NCBI RefSeq assembly: GCF_014650995.1
Contig: NZ_BMWA01000047.1
Coordinates: 1 to 34,429, forward strand
DNA from: Streptomyces viridiviolaceus
GTDB lineage: Bacteria > Actinomycetota > Actinomycetes > Streptomycetales > Streptomycetaceae
Length of the DNA stretch: 34,429 nucleotides
Direction of reading: 5' to 3'
The notes beneath the pieces are model-generated. The model was not told the DNA's origin. It made no database searches and saw nothing but the letters and a program-made list of their open reading frames with translations. Of this stretch, positions 7,782 through 16,825 are shown piece by piece. Every line of letters begins with the position of its first letter. Position 1 is the first letter of the stretch. A program made the translations under genes and the position numbers.

Positions 7782-8919
7782 GGCTGCCTACGCGGCAGAA
7801 CTCCTCCAGCGCCCCTGTCGGTACTCTTCGACGATCTCGGCGTCGCCATCGTTCCCGCGCAGCCTGACCAGCGCCACGCGCTGGTGACCACGGCGGAGGC
7901 GGAGGCGAACATCATCGCGGCGGAGCCGGAGCGTGTGGCGTATGCCTCGGTGATCACCGAGGCATAGCGCACACTAACCGGTTTCTATCCGACCTACGGC
8001 AGCCACGAGAGTGAGGTCGACCAGCACACCAGGGCCCAGGTCGCCGCCACGCTGAGTCCGGCCTGGGACGAGCACCAGATAACCTGGGGCCTTCAGGCTA
8101 CCCGGGCCAACTGGTCCCTGCTGACCGGCCGCAGCGTGAAGGTCGCCGTCCTGGACACCGGCGTGGACACCGACCACCCGGACCTGGTCGGCTGCATCGA
8201 GGAGCCGGCCTCCTTCGTCCCCGGACAGAGCGCGGAGTACGGCCACGGGCACGGCACGCACTGTGTCGGCACCGTGGCGGGACCGGCCGACCCCGAGCAT
8301 GCCGTCCGCTATGTAGTGGCCGGTGGGGCCCGGGTGCTCGCGGGCAAGGTGCTCAACAACCGCGGAAGGGGCCCCGACGGACAGATCTTGGCGGGCATCG
8401 CGTGGGCGGTGTCGCGGGGGCGCTCGGGTGATGTCCATGTCCCTCGGCTCTCTGGTCGATCCGGGCGAGCTATTCCCCCAGACCTAAGAGACCGTGGCCC
8501 TGCGCGCGCTGCAAGGCGGCACGGTGATCATCGCTGCGGCGGGGAACAGCAGCCGCCGGCCCGGATTCGTCGCGCCCGTCGAGCGGCCCGCCAACTGCCC
8601 GTCCATCCTGTCCGTGGCCGCGCTCGGCAAGGACCTGGCGACCGCGTGGTTCTCCTGCGGAGGCATCAACGGCTCGGGCGGTGAGGTGAACATCGCGGCG
8701 CCCGGCGTCGAGGTCTTCTCGGCCGCTCCGGACGGAACGTACGCGACGATGGACGGCACCAGCATGGCCACGCCACACGTTGCCGGTGTCCTCGCACTGC
8801 TCGCCGAAGCGCGTCCCGAGGCCTCCGCAGCCGAACTCAGCGCCCAACTGCAGTCCATGGCCCATCCGATGCCGCAGCCGACCCGGGACGTCGGCGCAGG
8901 TCTGCTCCAGGCCCCGTGA
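7782..8919 (+). pseudogene. Broken subtilisin-type S8 protease
   Basis: The catalytic domain is recognisable in pieces: the Asp motif (VAVLDTGVDTDHPDL), the His motif (GHGHGTHCVGTVAG), the oxyanion Asn region (VIIAAAGNSS) and the Ser motif (GTSMATPHVAG). The gene is disrupted at least three times: TAG at 7965-7967 in the propeptide region (after VITEA), a frameshift between about 8405 and 8440 (after WAVSRG), and TAA at 8485-8487, where ACC TAA GAG very likely replaces ACC TAC GAG. The original N-terminus is not readable. No start codon leads into the frame, so no active enzyme is expected. The final frame ends in TGA, overlapping the next gene by four bases, the mark of a former two-gene operon with a small inhibitor-like protein. 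Confidence 0.9.
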
Positions 8920-9164
8920 ACCAGGAACCGGGCTCCGTACCGGTCGGGGTCATCGTGGTCGTCGACCCCGGCCGGTACGCGCAGACGGTCGACGCCGCGC
9001 GCCAAGTCGGCTTGGCGGTCGTCAGCGAGCAGCCCATACTCGGCTCGCTGTCCGAAACCATCGCCGAGAACCGGATTCTGCTACTGGAGGCCGTCGACGG
9101 CGTGGAGTCGGTCGACCGCGAGCGGATCATCCGGCTCCCTCCACCCTACTCCTCGCCCCAGTAG
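8916..9164 (+). CDS. Small propeptide/inhibitor-like partner of the S8 protease
   Basis: An 82-aa protein starting at GTG 8916 inside the stop of the S8 relic (GTGA overlap). It has the layout of a ferredoxin-like protease propeptide: strand (VGVIVVVDPG), helix (YAQTVDAARQVG), strand (AVVSEQPILGSL), strand (NRILLLEAV), then VDGVESVDRERIIRLPPPY. The VxGVxxVxxxRxxxL ending resembles the end of I9-type subtilisin propeptides. I recall similar 80-90-aa proteins ending in LPPP next to actinobacterial S8 peptidases, some mislabelled as aldolases in databases. The likely role is as a chaperone/inhibitor in trans. It stays open although its enzyme is broken, so it may be freshly orphaned or serve another protease. 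Confidence 0.72.
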   Translation: MNQEPGSVPVGVIVVVDPGRYAQTVDAARQVGLAVVSEQPILGSLSETIAENRILLLEAVDGVESVDRERIIRLPPPYSSPQ

Positions 9165-9454
9165 CTCACGCGGATCCTCGGCAGCGCGGCTGCCCGGCGC
9201 CCCGCAGATGCGTGGCGGTGTGTCAGCAGCAGCGCGGCTGAAGGGCGGCGCTCGCGGCCGAGTCACCGGCCGCCTTCCGAAAGGAACACCACCGTCACCA
9301 CCGTCAGGCGCGTTGCCGTTTGCGGGAAGCGCCGAACGGGTGAAGAGTGGTTGTTGTGGCGGACCTTGCCTCATACGAAACCGAGGGACCGCCTCAAGGA
9401 ATGCTGTCGCAAAGAACAAAGCAATACAATGCGACGCAGAGCCCATCTGGATCC

Positions 9455-10999
9455 ATGATGGCCAGAGCTACTCGACGACACCTCTTCCACTTGACCAGCG
9501 CATCCGCCCTGGCCGCAGCGCTCGCGTTGCCCGCGGGTCCGGTGACTGCGATGTCGGCGCCTCAGGTCGGTGGCGAGGCCAGGGCGGACTTGCCCGTTCA
9601 GCCGACGCCGCCTCCCCCTGAGCCGCCGTCGCCGACACCACCTGCCCCTGAGCCGCCGTCGCCGACACCACCTGCCCCTGAGCCGCCGTCGCCGACACCA
9701 CCTCCCCCCGAGACTCCCTCTCCGACGCCGCCTCCCCCTGAGCCGCCGTCGCCGACACCACCTCCCCCATCCACAACGGGCGGGACCGCGGATCCGACCG
9801 ATACGCCGACGAACGGCGATACGTCGGGCACCGAGGAGCCGCCCAGTCCCAGCGCAAGCGGTACATCGGCGTCCCAGGCCCTGATGCGGCAGGAGGAAGA
9901 GAGCAATGAGGTCACGGAAGACCTGCAGCAGGAGAGGGAAGAAGTGCCCGAGGAGCTGGTCCCGAGCGTGGAGCAACTGACCACCAGCCTACGGGCAGTG
10001 CAGGACCCGCAGACATCGACGCAAGAGCGTGACGGGGTCATCAGGATCGCACAGGACGTGAGCTCCGCACTGGAGGTGGTCGGCGATCCCGAGACACCTC
10101 GTGCGCTGCGGGCACAGTTGGCGGGGCTTGTGCACCAGGTAACCTCCACGCTGGAGGCAGCGAACACCCCTGGGCTACAGCCCGAGGAGCGGCGCACGGT
10201 CATCTGGATCGCGGAGCGATCTGCATCCGCCCTCGGCGTGATCGGCGACCGCGAGACGCCGCAGGAGCTGCGGGAACAGCTGGCCGGAACCGTGAAGAAC
10301 GTGGGCTCCGCCGTGACCCGTGCGGCAAACGCCCATGATGCGATGGTCCTTGAGAACGCGAGGCCGTTCGGGACCGCGATGGCCACGATCAGCGACCCGA
10401 ACGCACCCGACGAGGGGCGGAGGGAACTCGCGCAGACGACAGACGACGGGCGGAAGGAACTCGCGCAGACCACACACGAGGCCAGTTCGTCGCTGGAAGA
10501 GGCAGGCGATCCCAGGCTGTCGGACGAGGAACGAGACGAAGCACGGAAAGAGTTGGAAGAGCAGATCGATCGGATGGAAAAGCAGCTGGAGGAAGTCGCC
10601 TCGGCTCAGGGTCTGCCGGACGTACAACTCGGCAAGGCGGCCGAAGTCTGCACCAATTCCCTCTTCGATTCCGTCCCGGATGGAACACTCACCGGGAATC
10701 TGAAGAGTCTGCTTCCCGAGGAATGGAACACGGAAGGTGTCAAGGACTTCTGGAAGTCCGAAGAGAAAGGAAACGACTTCCTCGACGTCCTCACTCAGTT
10801 GCGTAACAACGAGTTCGCCGACGCCCCGCTGGAAATCAACCGACTCATCCCCAAACTCGCCGATGCAGTACCGGCAAGCGAACTCTTCGGGATCACAGGA
10901 AGTCCGGCGCTTTATTGCCTGCGGGCGGCTTGGCAGCTCGATCAGGACCTGGGGATCAGATCAGGAACCTGGGTCAAGAAGGCCGAAGAGAAGATGTAG
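9455..10999 (+). CDS. Secreted Pro-rich, helical-repeat protein
   Basis: A 514-aa protein. I start at ATG 9455 (ATG 9458 is equally possible) because it opens a signal peptide: RATRRH, then a hydrophobic stretch, then a GPVTA cleavage region near residue 30. Next comes a run of about six PEPPSPTPP-type units, a wall-spanning linker in many secreted actinobacterial proteins, then an acidic Ser/Thr segment. The middle third is a set of related helical repeats with recurring motifs GDPETPRALRAQLAGLV and GDRETPQELREQLAGTV, and a short tandem RRELAQTT/RKELAQTT. The last 130 residues form a distinct domain with two Cys (EVCTNSL and ALYCLRA) and a Trp-rich end. The ribosome binding site is weak. The tail overlaps the convergent membrane protein gene by 26 bases. 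Function unknown; cell-wall or extracellular adaptor is a guess. Confidence 0.85.
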   Translation: MMARATRRHLFHLTSASALAAALALPAGPVTAMSAPQVGGEARADLPVQPTPPPPEPPSPTPPAPEPPSPTPPAPEPPSPTPPPPETPSPTPPPPEPPSPTPPPPSTTGGTADPTDTPTNGDTSGTEEPPSPSASGTSASQALMRQEEESNEVTEDLQQEREEVPEELVPSVEQLTTSLRAVQDPQTSTQERDGVIRIAQDVSSALEVVGDPETPRALRAQLAGLVHQVTSTLEAANTPGLQPEERRTVIWIAERSASALGVIGDRETPQELREQLAGTVKNVGSAVTRAANAHDAMVLENARPFGTAMATISDPNAPDEGRRELAQTTDDGRKELAQTTHEASSSLEEAGDPRLSDEERDEARKELEEQIDRMEKQLEEVASAQGLPDVQLGKAAEVCTNSLFDSVPDGTLTGNLKSLLPEEWNTEGVKDFWKSEEKGNDFLDVLTQLRNNEFADAPLEINRLIPKLADAVPASELFGITGSPALYCLRAAWQLDQDLGIRSGTWVKKAEEKM

Positions 11000-12425
11000 A
11001 CCTCAGTAGTTCCGCCACGGACACCTCCGAAGAACTCTCAATCGTCGAAATGCCGAATCTGTCCACTTCTCTCGACTCTTCCGCAAAATCGACCCCCTTG
11101 CCTCTGAAGTCGTACGAGGAAATGGAGTACACCGGGGCCACTTTTGGAGACCAGGTCGCCAGTACGTGACGCGGTTTACGCGTCACGTTCACCAGGTTGT
11201 TGTTGTGACGCACCGCGCCGAAGTATACGAGTTCTTCCGGGCAGTTCCTACGACAGTAGGACCGTCCTTCCTTTTTTTTCCACGATGGGTGCGGTTTTCT
11301 GAACTTCTTCACGTCGATGCGCCCCCGATCCTTCCTCATATATACGATCTGCAGGTCGACGTGCAGCAGGTCGTACTTGACATTCATGGGGATCTGAAAC
11401 ACGTGCTCCCGAGTGTCCTCCTGCCCGCTTTCCAGTACTGTGCCGGGTCTATAGAACCTCCCGCTACTTATGGAAGAAAATGCGATCTGATCGATGTGGC
11501 GTTCAGCCTCATCCTCCCGGTCCTCATCAAGGCCCTTCTTCCACTCTTTCTCCACCGAGGTCCCCTGCTCGGAATATTTGGCAGTTCTGCCGTAGACTGT
11601 GAAGTCATCGATGATGACGTACACGGAAACCTCTCCGGTGTTCTTTACAGAGAGTTTCAGTGGGACCTGGAGGAAGGGTTGCCCACGGTCTTCCCGCGCC
11701 TTTCCGAATTCTGCCTTCAGAGAGAAACGCATGGGGGCCACTGTGGGTTGGTACATGGTTGAGTACGCCAGGCTGAGAGCAGTCAGCAGTGCTGATGCGA
11801 ACACTCCAGCCGCGAATCTCTTGGGTTGCGGAACTCCCCTCCAGGATTTCTCCCGTACCAGCACGAAGATTGCCCACACGGACCAGCACCAGAGAGGCAT
11901 GAAAGCCAGCATGTAGCGGGTGTATTCTCTCTCTTCGAGCCACATCAGAAGCAGAAGGCTGTCAATGGCCAGCGATATGAGCACACCGAGCAGGACGATC
12001 GCCCCGGATATTCTTGACTGCCGCCTTCCCCAGTAGTCGAGGACCGAGATCGCTGCCGCGACCTGCGCCAGACCGGACAGGACCAACAGAGCCCCGGTTA
12101 TCCGTTGCGCAAAAGTCAGAGCGCCGGACGCGTCCGGCCATCCGATCACTCCGTTGAGGACCGCGGAGGCGAGCAGTCCCACCGTCATCAGGACGATGGT
12201 CGCGTACCTTCTCCAGGCCCGGTCGGGCCAGGTACCGCTGTCCCCTCCGCGCCAGCACACGGATGCCGCATCCTCCACATCCACGTCCGGGTAGCCGAGG
12301 CGGTCGAGCATTCTTCGGAGCTCACGCAGCGACCAGGCGCTGCCCGCGTTCTCACCGCCCACGGTGACCCGGCGCAGACCACGACCGTCCGGTGCCTCGA
12401 CAACAACCCATGGACGGATGCTCAT
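10974..12425 (-). CDS. Membrane protein with five predicted helices
   Basis: A 483-aa protein from ATG 12425, with GAGG upstream. Residues 1-70 are a soluble segment with WSLRELRRMLDRLGYPDVDV and a Trp-rich WRGGDSGTWPD. Five hydrophobic helices follow, beginning TIVLMTVGLLASAVLNG, TGALLVLSGLAQVAAAISVL, SGAIVLLGVLISLAIDSLLL, LAFMPLWCWSVWAIFVLV and AGVFASALLTALSLAY. The C-terminal 260 residues are a soluble, mostly beta domain (KLSVKNTGEVSVYVIIDDFT), Lys/Arg-rich, with a Cys pair (SYCRRNCPEELVYFG). Codon choice in this C-terminal part is less GC-biased than in the neighbours. I do not recognise the family. The N-terminus resembles small adaptor segments seen in multi-domain conflict proteins, but that is only an impression. 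Confidence 0.8.
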   Translation of the reverse strand: MSIRPWVVVEAPDGRGLRRVTVGGENAGSAWSLRELRRMLDRLGYPDVDVEDAASVCWRGGDSGTWPDRAWRRYATIVLMTVGLLASAVLNGVIGWPDASGALTFAQRITGALLVLSGLAQVAAAISVLDYWGRRQSRISGAIVLLGVLISLAIDSLLLLMWLEEREYTRYMLAFMPLWCWSVWAIFVLVREKSWRGVPQPKRFAAGVFASALLTALSLAYSTMYQPTVAPMRFSLKAEFGKAREDRGQPFLQVPLKLSVKNTGEVSVYVIIDDFTVYGRTAKYSEQGTSVEKEWKKGLDEDREDEAERHIDQIAFSSISSGRFYRPGTVLESGQEDTREHVFQIPMNVKYDLLHVDLQIVYMRKDRGRIDVKKFRKPHPSWKKKEGRSYCRRNCPEELVYFGAVRHNNNLVNVTRKPRHVLATWSPKVAPVYSISSYDFRGKGVDFAEESREVDRFGISTIESSSEVSVAELLRSTSSLRPS

Positions 12426-12620
12426 GAAGCCAGCCTCGGCCTGGGAACAGAACCGCGCATGCGGAATTGCTCCGTGCGGACCGCGCTGTCCGCCAGCCCG
12501 CCCTCCAGATGCGGGTGAGCAGTTGGTCCCATACCGTGGAGTTGGAGCGCGCCCCTCTCCCGTGTCGTTCGCAGTGCGGCTGTCGATCAGATCACCGCGA
12601 GAATCACCACAGGAGACTTC

Positions 12621-13016
12621 ATGGCCACGGTTCCACCAGCCACCCGCCCTGGCTCGGTATGCGTCCTGATCGGCATCAGACTCTTCAACGGAGCCGCCGG
12701 TCTGCTGGCACCCGAGCTGCTCATCCGCCGGTTCGACCCCGCACGTGAGCCGCCGAGTCCGTTTGCCGTGTACGCCTTCCGGCTCTTCCGCATCCGTACG
12801 GTCCTGCTCGGTCTCGATCTGCTGAGCCACAGCGACGATCGCCTACGGGCGGACCTGCGCGAGGGCATACTGATCCACGGCAGTGACACCGCGACGGCGG
12901 CCACGCTCGGTCTTCACAGGCACGTCCCGCCGCGCACCGCGGTCCTGACCACGCTCATCTCGGCCGTCAATACCGCCTTGGCCAACAGTGCCAGTGCCTC
13001 GCTCGCCAACCCATGA
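12621..13016 (+). CDS. Small membrane protein, first gene of the oxidase operon
   Basis: A 131-aa protein with ATG 12621 preceded by AGGAGA. It contains several hydrophobic segments (VCVLIGIRLFNGAAGLLAP, YAFRLFRIRTVLLGLDLL, TAVLTTLISAVNTALAN), giving a four-helix-like topology reminiscent of DUF4267-type small membrane proteins, although I cannot assign a family with certainty. Its stop overlaps the ATG of the GMC oxidoreductase (ATGA), so the two are translationally coupled. It may be a membrane anchor or electron-transfer aid for the oxidoreductase; that is inference from position. Confidence 0.8.
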   Translation: MATVPPATRPGSVCVLIGIRLFNGAAGLLAPELLIRRFDPAREPPSPFAVYAFRLFRIRTVLLGLDLLSHSDDRLRADLREGILIHGSDTATAATLGLHRHVPPRTAVLTTLISAVNTALANSASASLANP

Positions 13017-14923
13017 ACGCGCAGTCCAGTGCTGCTCCCCTGGCCGAGACGGGCTTCGACTACATCGTGGACGGCGCCGGCGCGGGTGGCGGACCGCTGG
13101 CCGCCAACCTCGCCCTTGCGGGGATGCGCACCCTGCTCCTCGACGTCGGCGGCTGCGACGAGAACGACAACTACCTGGTGCCCGCGTTCCACGCCGATGC
13201 CTCCGAGGACCCCATCCAGTGCTGGAACTACTTCGTACGGCACTACGCCGACGAGCAGCGGCACCGACGCGACAGCAAGCTCGTAGGGGACAAGGGCATC
13301 CTCTACCCGCGCGCCGGGACGGTCGGCGGGTGCACCGCGCACCACGCGCTGATCACCGTCTACCCGTACAACCGCGACTGGGACGCCATAGCCGAGGAGA
13401 CCGGCGACGCGACCTGGCACAGCGCGGTCATGCGCCGGTACTTCGAACGGCTGGAACGCTGTACCTACCGGCCAAGGCCCAAGGCGCCGCCCGTCAACCC
13501 GCTGCTGGCCGCGTTGCTCCGGGTCCTGCCCGTCGTGGCGGCCCGGTACCGCAATGACGCCCGGCACGGATTCGACGGTTGGCTGCCCACCGCCCTCGCC
13601 GACCACGAACTCGCCGTTCAGCACTCACAGTTGCTCAAGGTCATCCTCTCCGCCGCGCAGGACACGCTGGCCGACTTCCGCGGCCGGCCGCTGTCCCCCC
13701 TCGAGGGGTTCGGCTCCCTCGTCGACCCCAACGACTGGCGGTTGCAGACGCACGCGCTGCAAGGGCTGTGGCAGATCCCCGTCTCCACCGCGGCCGGCCG
13801 TCGCAGCGCCGTACGAGAACGTGTCCAGGCGGTGCAGCGCGCTCATCCGGATCGCCTGGTGGTCCGTAACCACGCGCTGACCGCCCGGATCGTGCTGGAC
13901 GAGGACCACACGGCCACCGGCGTCGACTACCTGGACGAGGCGCACGCCTACCGGGCCGATCCCGGCAGCCGGCCCGGCACCGGGCCACTGGTGCCGCGCC
14001 TGGTCCTCGCCTCCCGCGAGATGATCCTGGCCGCCGGCGTCTTCAACACACCCCAGCTGCTGATGCTCTCCGGCATCGGACCACCTGAGGAACTGCGGCG
14101 GCACGGCATCCCCGTGCGGGTCGGCCTGCACGGGGTGGGTGCGCATCTCCAGGACCGGTACGAAATCGGCGTGGTCAGCCGCATGGACCGCGGCTTCCCG
14201 GGCATCAAGGACTGCGACTTCCACGCTCCGAAGCCCGGAGTTGAACCGGACCGCTGCTACTGGGCCTGGCAGCAGGGCGAGGGCCTCTACACCACCAACG
14301 GCGCCGTCCTCGGCGTCACCCGCAAGTCACGCCCGGCCCTGGACACCCCCGACCTGTTCATCTTCGGTGGCCCCTTCGACTTCCGGGGATACCGCCCCGG
14401 CTACCCCCTCGACCTGACACACCACAAGGACCGCTTCACCTGGGCCATCCTTAAAAGTCGCACCCACAACAGGGGAGGCCGCGTCCGGCTGCGCTCGGCC
14501 GACCCACGGGACACGCCACTGGTCAACTTCCATTACTTCACGGAGGGAACGGACAAGGACGGTCTGGATCTCGAGGCGATGGCCGACGCCGTCGAGTTCG
14601 TGCGCACGATGAACCGCAGGGCCGGCTCTGCGGTTTGCCCGGAGTTGTGGCCTGGCGAGGACGTCGACGACCGCGACGCCGTCCGAAGTTTCGTCCAGGA
14701 CGAGGCTTGGGGCCATCATGCGTCCTGTAGCTGCCGGATGGGACGCCCCGATGATCCCTCAGCGGTGGTCGACAGCGCCTTCCGGGTATGCAGGGTGCAC
14801 CGCCTGCGGATAGTCGACGCCTCAGTCTTCCCGCGCATTCCCGGCTTCTTCGTCGCCGCCCCCATCTACATGATCAGCGAGAAGGCCAGCGACGTGATCC
14901 TCTCCGACGCAGCCCGCACCTGA
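13013..14923 (+). CDS. GMC-family FAD oxidoreductase
   Basis: A 636-aa flavoprotein of the glucose-methanol-choline family, slightly longer than the usual 500-600 residues. The N-terminal Rossmann motif is GAGAGGGPLAANLALAG (GxGxxG), with an unusual Asp just before the first Gly. The first family signature is RAGTVGGCTAHHAL, the second AAGVFNTPQLLMLSGIG. The C-terminal active-site region holds GHHASCSCRMG, the probable catalytic His, followed by IVDASVFPRIPGFF and IYMISEKASDVI. No signal peptide is visible. The substrate is unknown; members oxidise alcohols, sterols, sugars or choline. It overlaps the small membrane protein gene and is followed 47 bases later by a heme peroxidase, suggesting tandem oxidation of one, perhaps lipid, substrate. 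Confidence 0.93.
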   Translation: MNAQSSAAPLAETGFDYIVDGAGAGGGPLAANLALAGMRTLLLDVGGCDENDNYLVPAFHADASEDPIQCWNYFVRHYADEQRHRRDSKLVGDKGILYPRAGTVGGCTAHHALITVYPYNRDWDAIAEETGDATWHSAVMRRYFERLERCTYRPRPKAPPVNPLLAALLRVLPVVAARYRNDARHGFDGWLPTALADHELAVQHSQLLKVILSAAQDTLADFRGRPLSPLEGFGSLVDPNDWRLQTHALQGLWQIPVSTAAGRRSAVRERVQAVQRAHPDRLVVRNHALTARIVLDEDHTATGVDYLDEAHAYRADPGSRPGTGPLVPRLVLASREMILAAGVFNTPQLLMLSGIGPPEELRRHGIPVRVGLHGVGAHLQDRYEIGVVSRMDRGFPGIKDCDFHAPKPGVEPDRCYWAWQQGEGLYTTNGAVLGVTRKSRPALDTPDLFIFGGPFDFRGYRPGYPLDLTHHKDRFTWAILKSRTHNRGGRVRLRSADPRDTPLVNFHYFTEGTDKDGLDLEAMADAVEFVRTMNRRAGSAVCPELWPGEDVDDRDAVRSFVQDEAWGHHASCSCRMGRPDDPSAVVDSAFRVCRVHRLRIVDASVFPRIPGFFVAAPIYMISEKASDVILSDAART

Positions 14924-14970
14924 CCGAGCTGCTATGCGATACGACCAGGAGCCACTCGAGGAGCATCTCC

Positions 14971-16824
14971 ATGAGCAAGCACCGACACGCCGCACGGCGT
15001 TCCCCGGCCGGATACCGCACGTCACTCCCCTGGCGGGTCATCACCGGTGCCGCCCAGTACATCGACCGCCGAATCGGCTGGGACAGACTGCCCGTAGTGG
15101 CGGGCCTGCTGACGCTCCTCGGTCTGCGCGTCAGGCTCCGGCAGAAAAACCTGTATGGCACCAGCCATCTGCCCGCGATCAACCAGCCCGAGCCGGCACC
15201 CTCCTCCGCGAGCCACCAGGTTAACCGGACCACCGACGGCAGCCACAACGACCTCGGCGAGCCCCGCATGGGCATGGCGGGGACCCGCTTCGGCCGGAAT
15301 ATCCCGCTGGAGACCATCGCCCCCGCCGCGCCCGAGGACGTACTGTCACGGCCCAATCCGCGTGAGGTCAGCCGCACGCTGCTCTCCCGCGACGAGCTGG
15401 TCCCCGCTGAATCCGTCAACTCCCTGGTCGCCGCCTGGCTCCAGTTCATGGTCCGAGACTGGTTCAGCCATGGTACGAGCCCGACGGACCGGCCCTGGGA
15501 GGTTCCCCTGATGGAGGACGACCCGTGGCCGGAACGCCCCATGAAGATCATGCGAGCCCCGGTCGACCCGACCCGCGACCCGCAGGCGCCCGCCGACACG
15601 CCGGACACCCGAGTCAATGTGTCCTCGCACTGGTGGGACGCGTCCCAGATCTACGGCAGGAACGAGGCCGAGCAGCACCAGTTGCGCACCGGCGAACTGG
15701 GCAAGCTGCGCCTGTGGGACGACGAGCGGCCTCCCGTCCCGGCCGATCCCTCCCAGGACCCCACGCGCGTTCCCGGCTTCTGGCTGGGCCTCGCCATGAT
15801 GCAGGATCTGTTCACCCGGGAGCACAACGCTATCTGCGACCACCTGCACGTCGCCTATCCGTCCTGGGGCGACGAGGAACTGTTCCAGCGTGCCCGGCTC
15901 GTTAACGCAGCGCTTCTCGCGAAGGTCCACACCGTGGAGTGGACACCGGCCGTGATCAGCCATCCCACCACTGTCAAGGCGCTGCGCGCCAACTGGTGGG
16001 GCCTCGCGGGCGAACGGGTCCACAAGCTCTTCGGCCGCGTCAGCGACAGCGAGGTCATCAGCGGAATCCCCGGCGGTGAGACGGACCACTACGGCGTCCC
16101 GTACGCGCTCACGGAGGAGTTCGTGGCGGTCTACCGCATGCACCCGCTCGTCCGCGACGACTGGCACCTGCGCTCCGTCGCCGACGACACGACCCTGCGC
16201 CACTGCACCCTGCGTGACATCTCGGGCCCGGAAGCGTTGAAGTTCCTGGAGACCACGCAGAGGGCCGACCTGCTCTACAGCTTCGGCACGCTGCCCCCTG
16301 GACTGGTCACCCTGCACAACTTCCCCAGGTTCCTGCAGGAGTTCGAACGCCCGGATGGACATCTGCAGGACCTCGCCGCCACCGACATCCTGCGCTCCCG
16401 GGAGCTGGGGGTGCCCCGCTACAACGAGTTCCGGCGACTGCTCCGCCTCAAGCCCGCGAAGAGCTTCACGGAGCTGGCGCACGATCCGGCGTGGGCCGAG
16501 CAGATCGAGCAACTCTACGACGGCGATATCGAGAAGGTCGACCTGATGGTCGGGCTGTACGCGGAGAAGCTGCCGACCGGATTCGCCTTCAGCGACACGG
16601 CGTTCCGCATCTTCATCCTGATGGCTTCGCGCCGACTGAACAGTGACCGCTTCTTCACGGCGTACTACACCCCCGAGGTCTATTCGAAGGCCGGCATGGC
16701 CTGGATCGACGACAACAGCATGGTCACCGTCCTGCTGCGCCACTACCCCGCGCTTCGTACGTCCCTTTCCGGGCTGACCAACGCCTTCGTACCGTGGCAC
16801 AGCGCTGCACGTGAGGAGACCTGA
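14971..16824 (+). CDS. Animal-type heme peroxidase / fatty-acid dioxygenase-like
   Basis: A 617-aa protein from ATG 14971, with GAGGAG seven bases upstream. It belongs to the animal heme peroxidase superfamily, closest in pattern to the cyclooxygenase/alpha-dioxygenase branch. Visible marks are NVSSHWWDASQIYG, LAMMQDLFTREHNAICDHL (the LxxREHN helix) and FVAVYRMHPLV, where His391 should be the proximal heme ligand and Tyr388 sits where the radical-forming Tyr of cyclooxygenases lies. The distal motif, normally Q-x3-H, reads LQFMVRDWFSHG: Gln158 is kept but Arg162 (CGA, 15454-15456) replaces the His. Residues 40-55 are weakly hydrophobic and there is no clear signal peptide. Likely chemistry is peroxidation or dioxygenation of a fatty acid, if still active. 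It lies between a GMC oxidoreductase and a trypsin-hydrolase in one operon. Confidence 0.92.
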   Translation: MSKHRHAARRSPAGYRTSLPWRVITGAAQYIDRRIGWDRLPVVAGLLTLLGLRVRLRQKNLYGTSHLPAINQPEPAPSSASHQVNRTTDGSHNDLGEPRMGMAGTRFGRNIPLETIAPAAPEDVLSRPNPREVSRTLLSRDELVPAESVNSLVAAWLQFMVRDWFSHGTSPTDRPWEVPLMEDDPWPERPMKIMRAPVDPTRDPQAPADTPDTRVNVSSHWWDASQIYGRNEAEQHQLRTGELGKLRLWDDERPPVPADPSQDPTRVPGFWLGLAMMQDLFTREHNAICDHLHVAYPSWGDEELFQRARLVNAALLAKVHTVEWTPAVISHPTTVKALRANWWGLAGERVHKLFGRVSDSEVISGIPGGETDHYGVPYALTEEFVAVYRMHPLVRDDWHLRSVADDTTLRHCTLRDISGPEALKFLETTQRADLLYSFGTLPPGLVTLHNFPRFLQEFERPDGHLQDLAATDILRSRELGVPRYNEFRRLLRLKPAKSFTELAHDPAWAEQIEQLYDGDIEKVDLMVGLYAEKLPTGFAFSDTAFRIFILMASRRLNSDRFFTAYYTPEVYSKAGMAWIDDNSMVTVLLRHYPALRTSLSGLTNAFVPWHSAAREET

Positions 16825-16825
16825 G

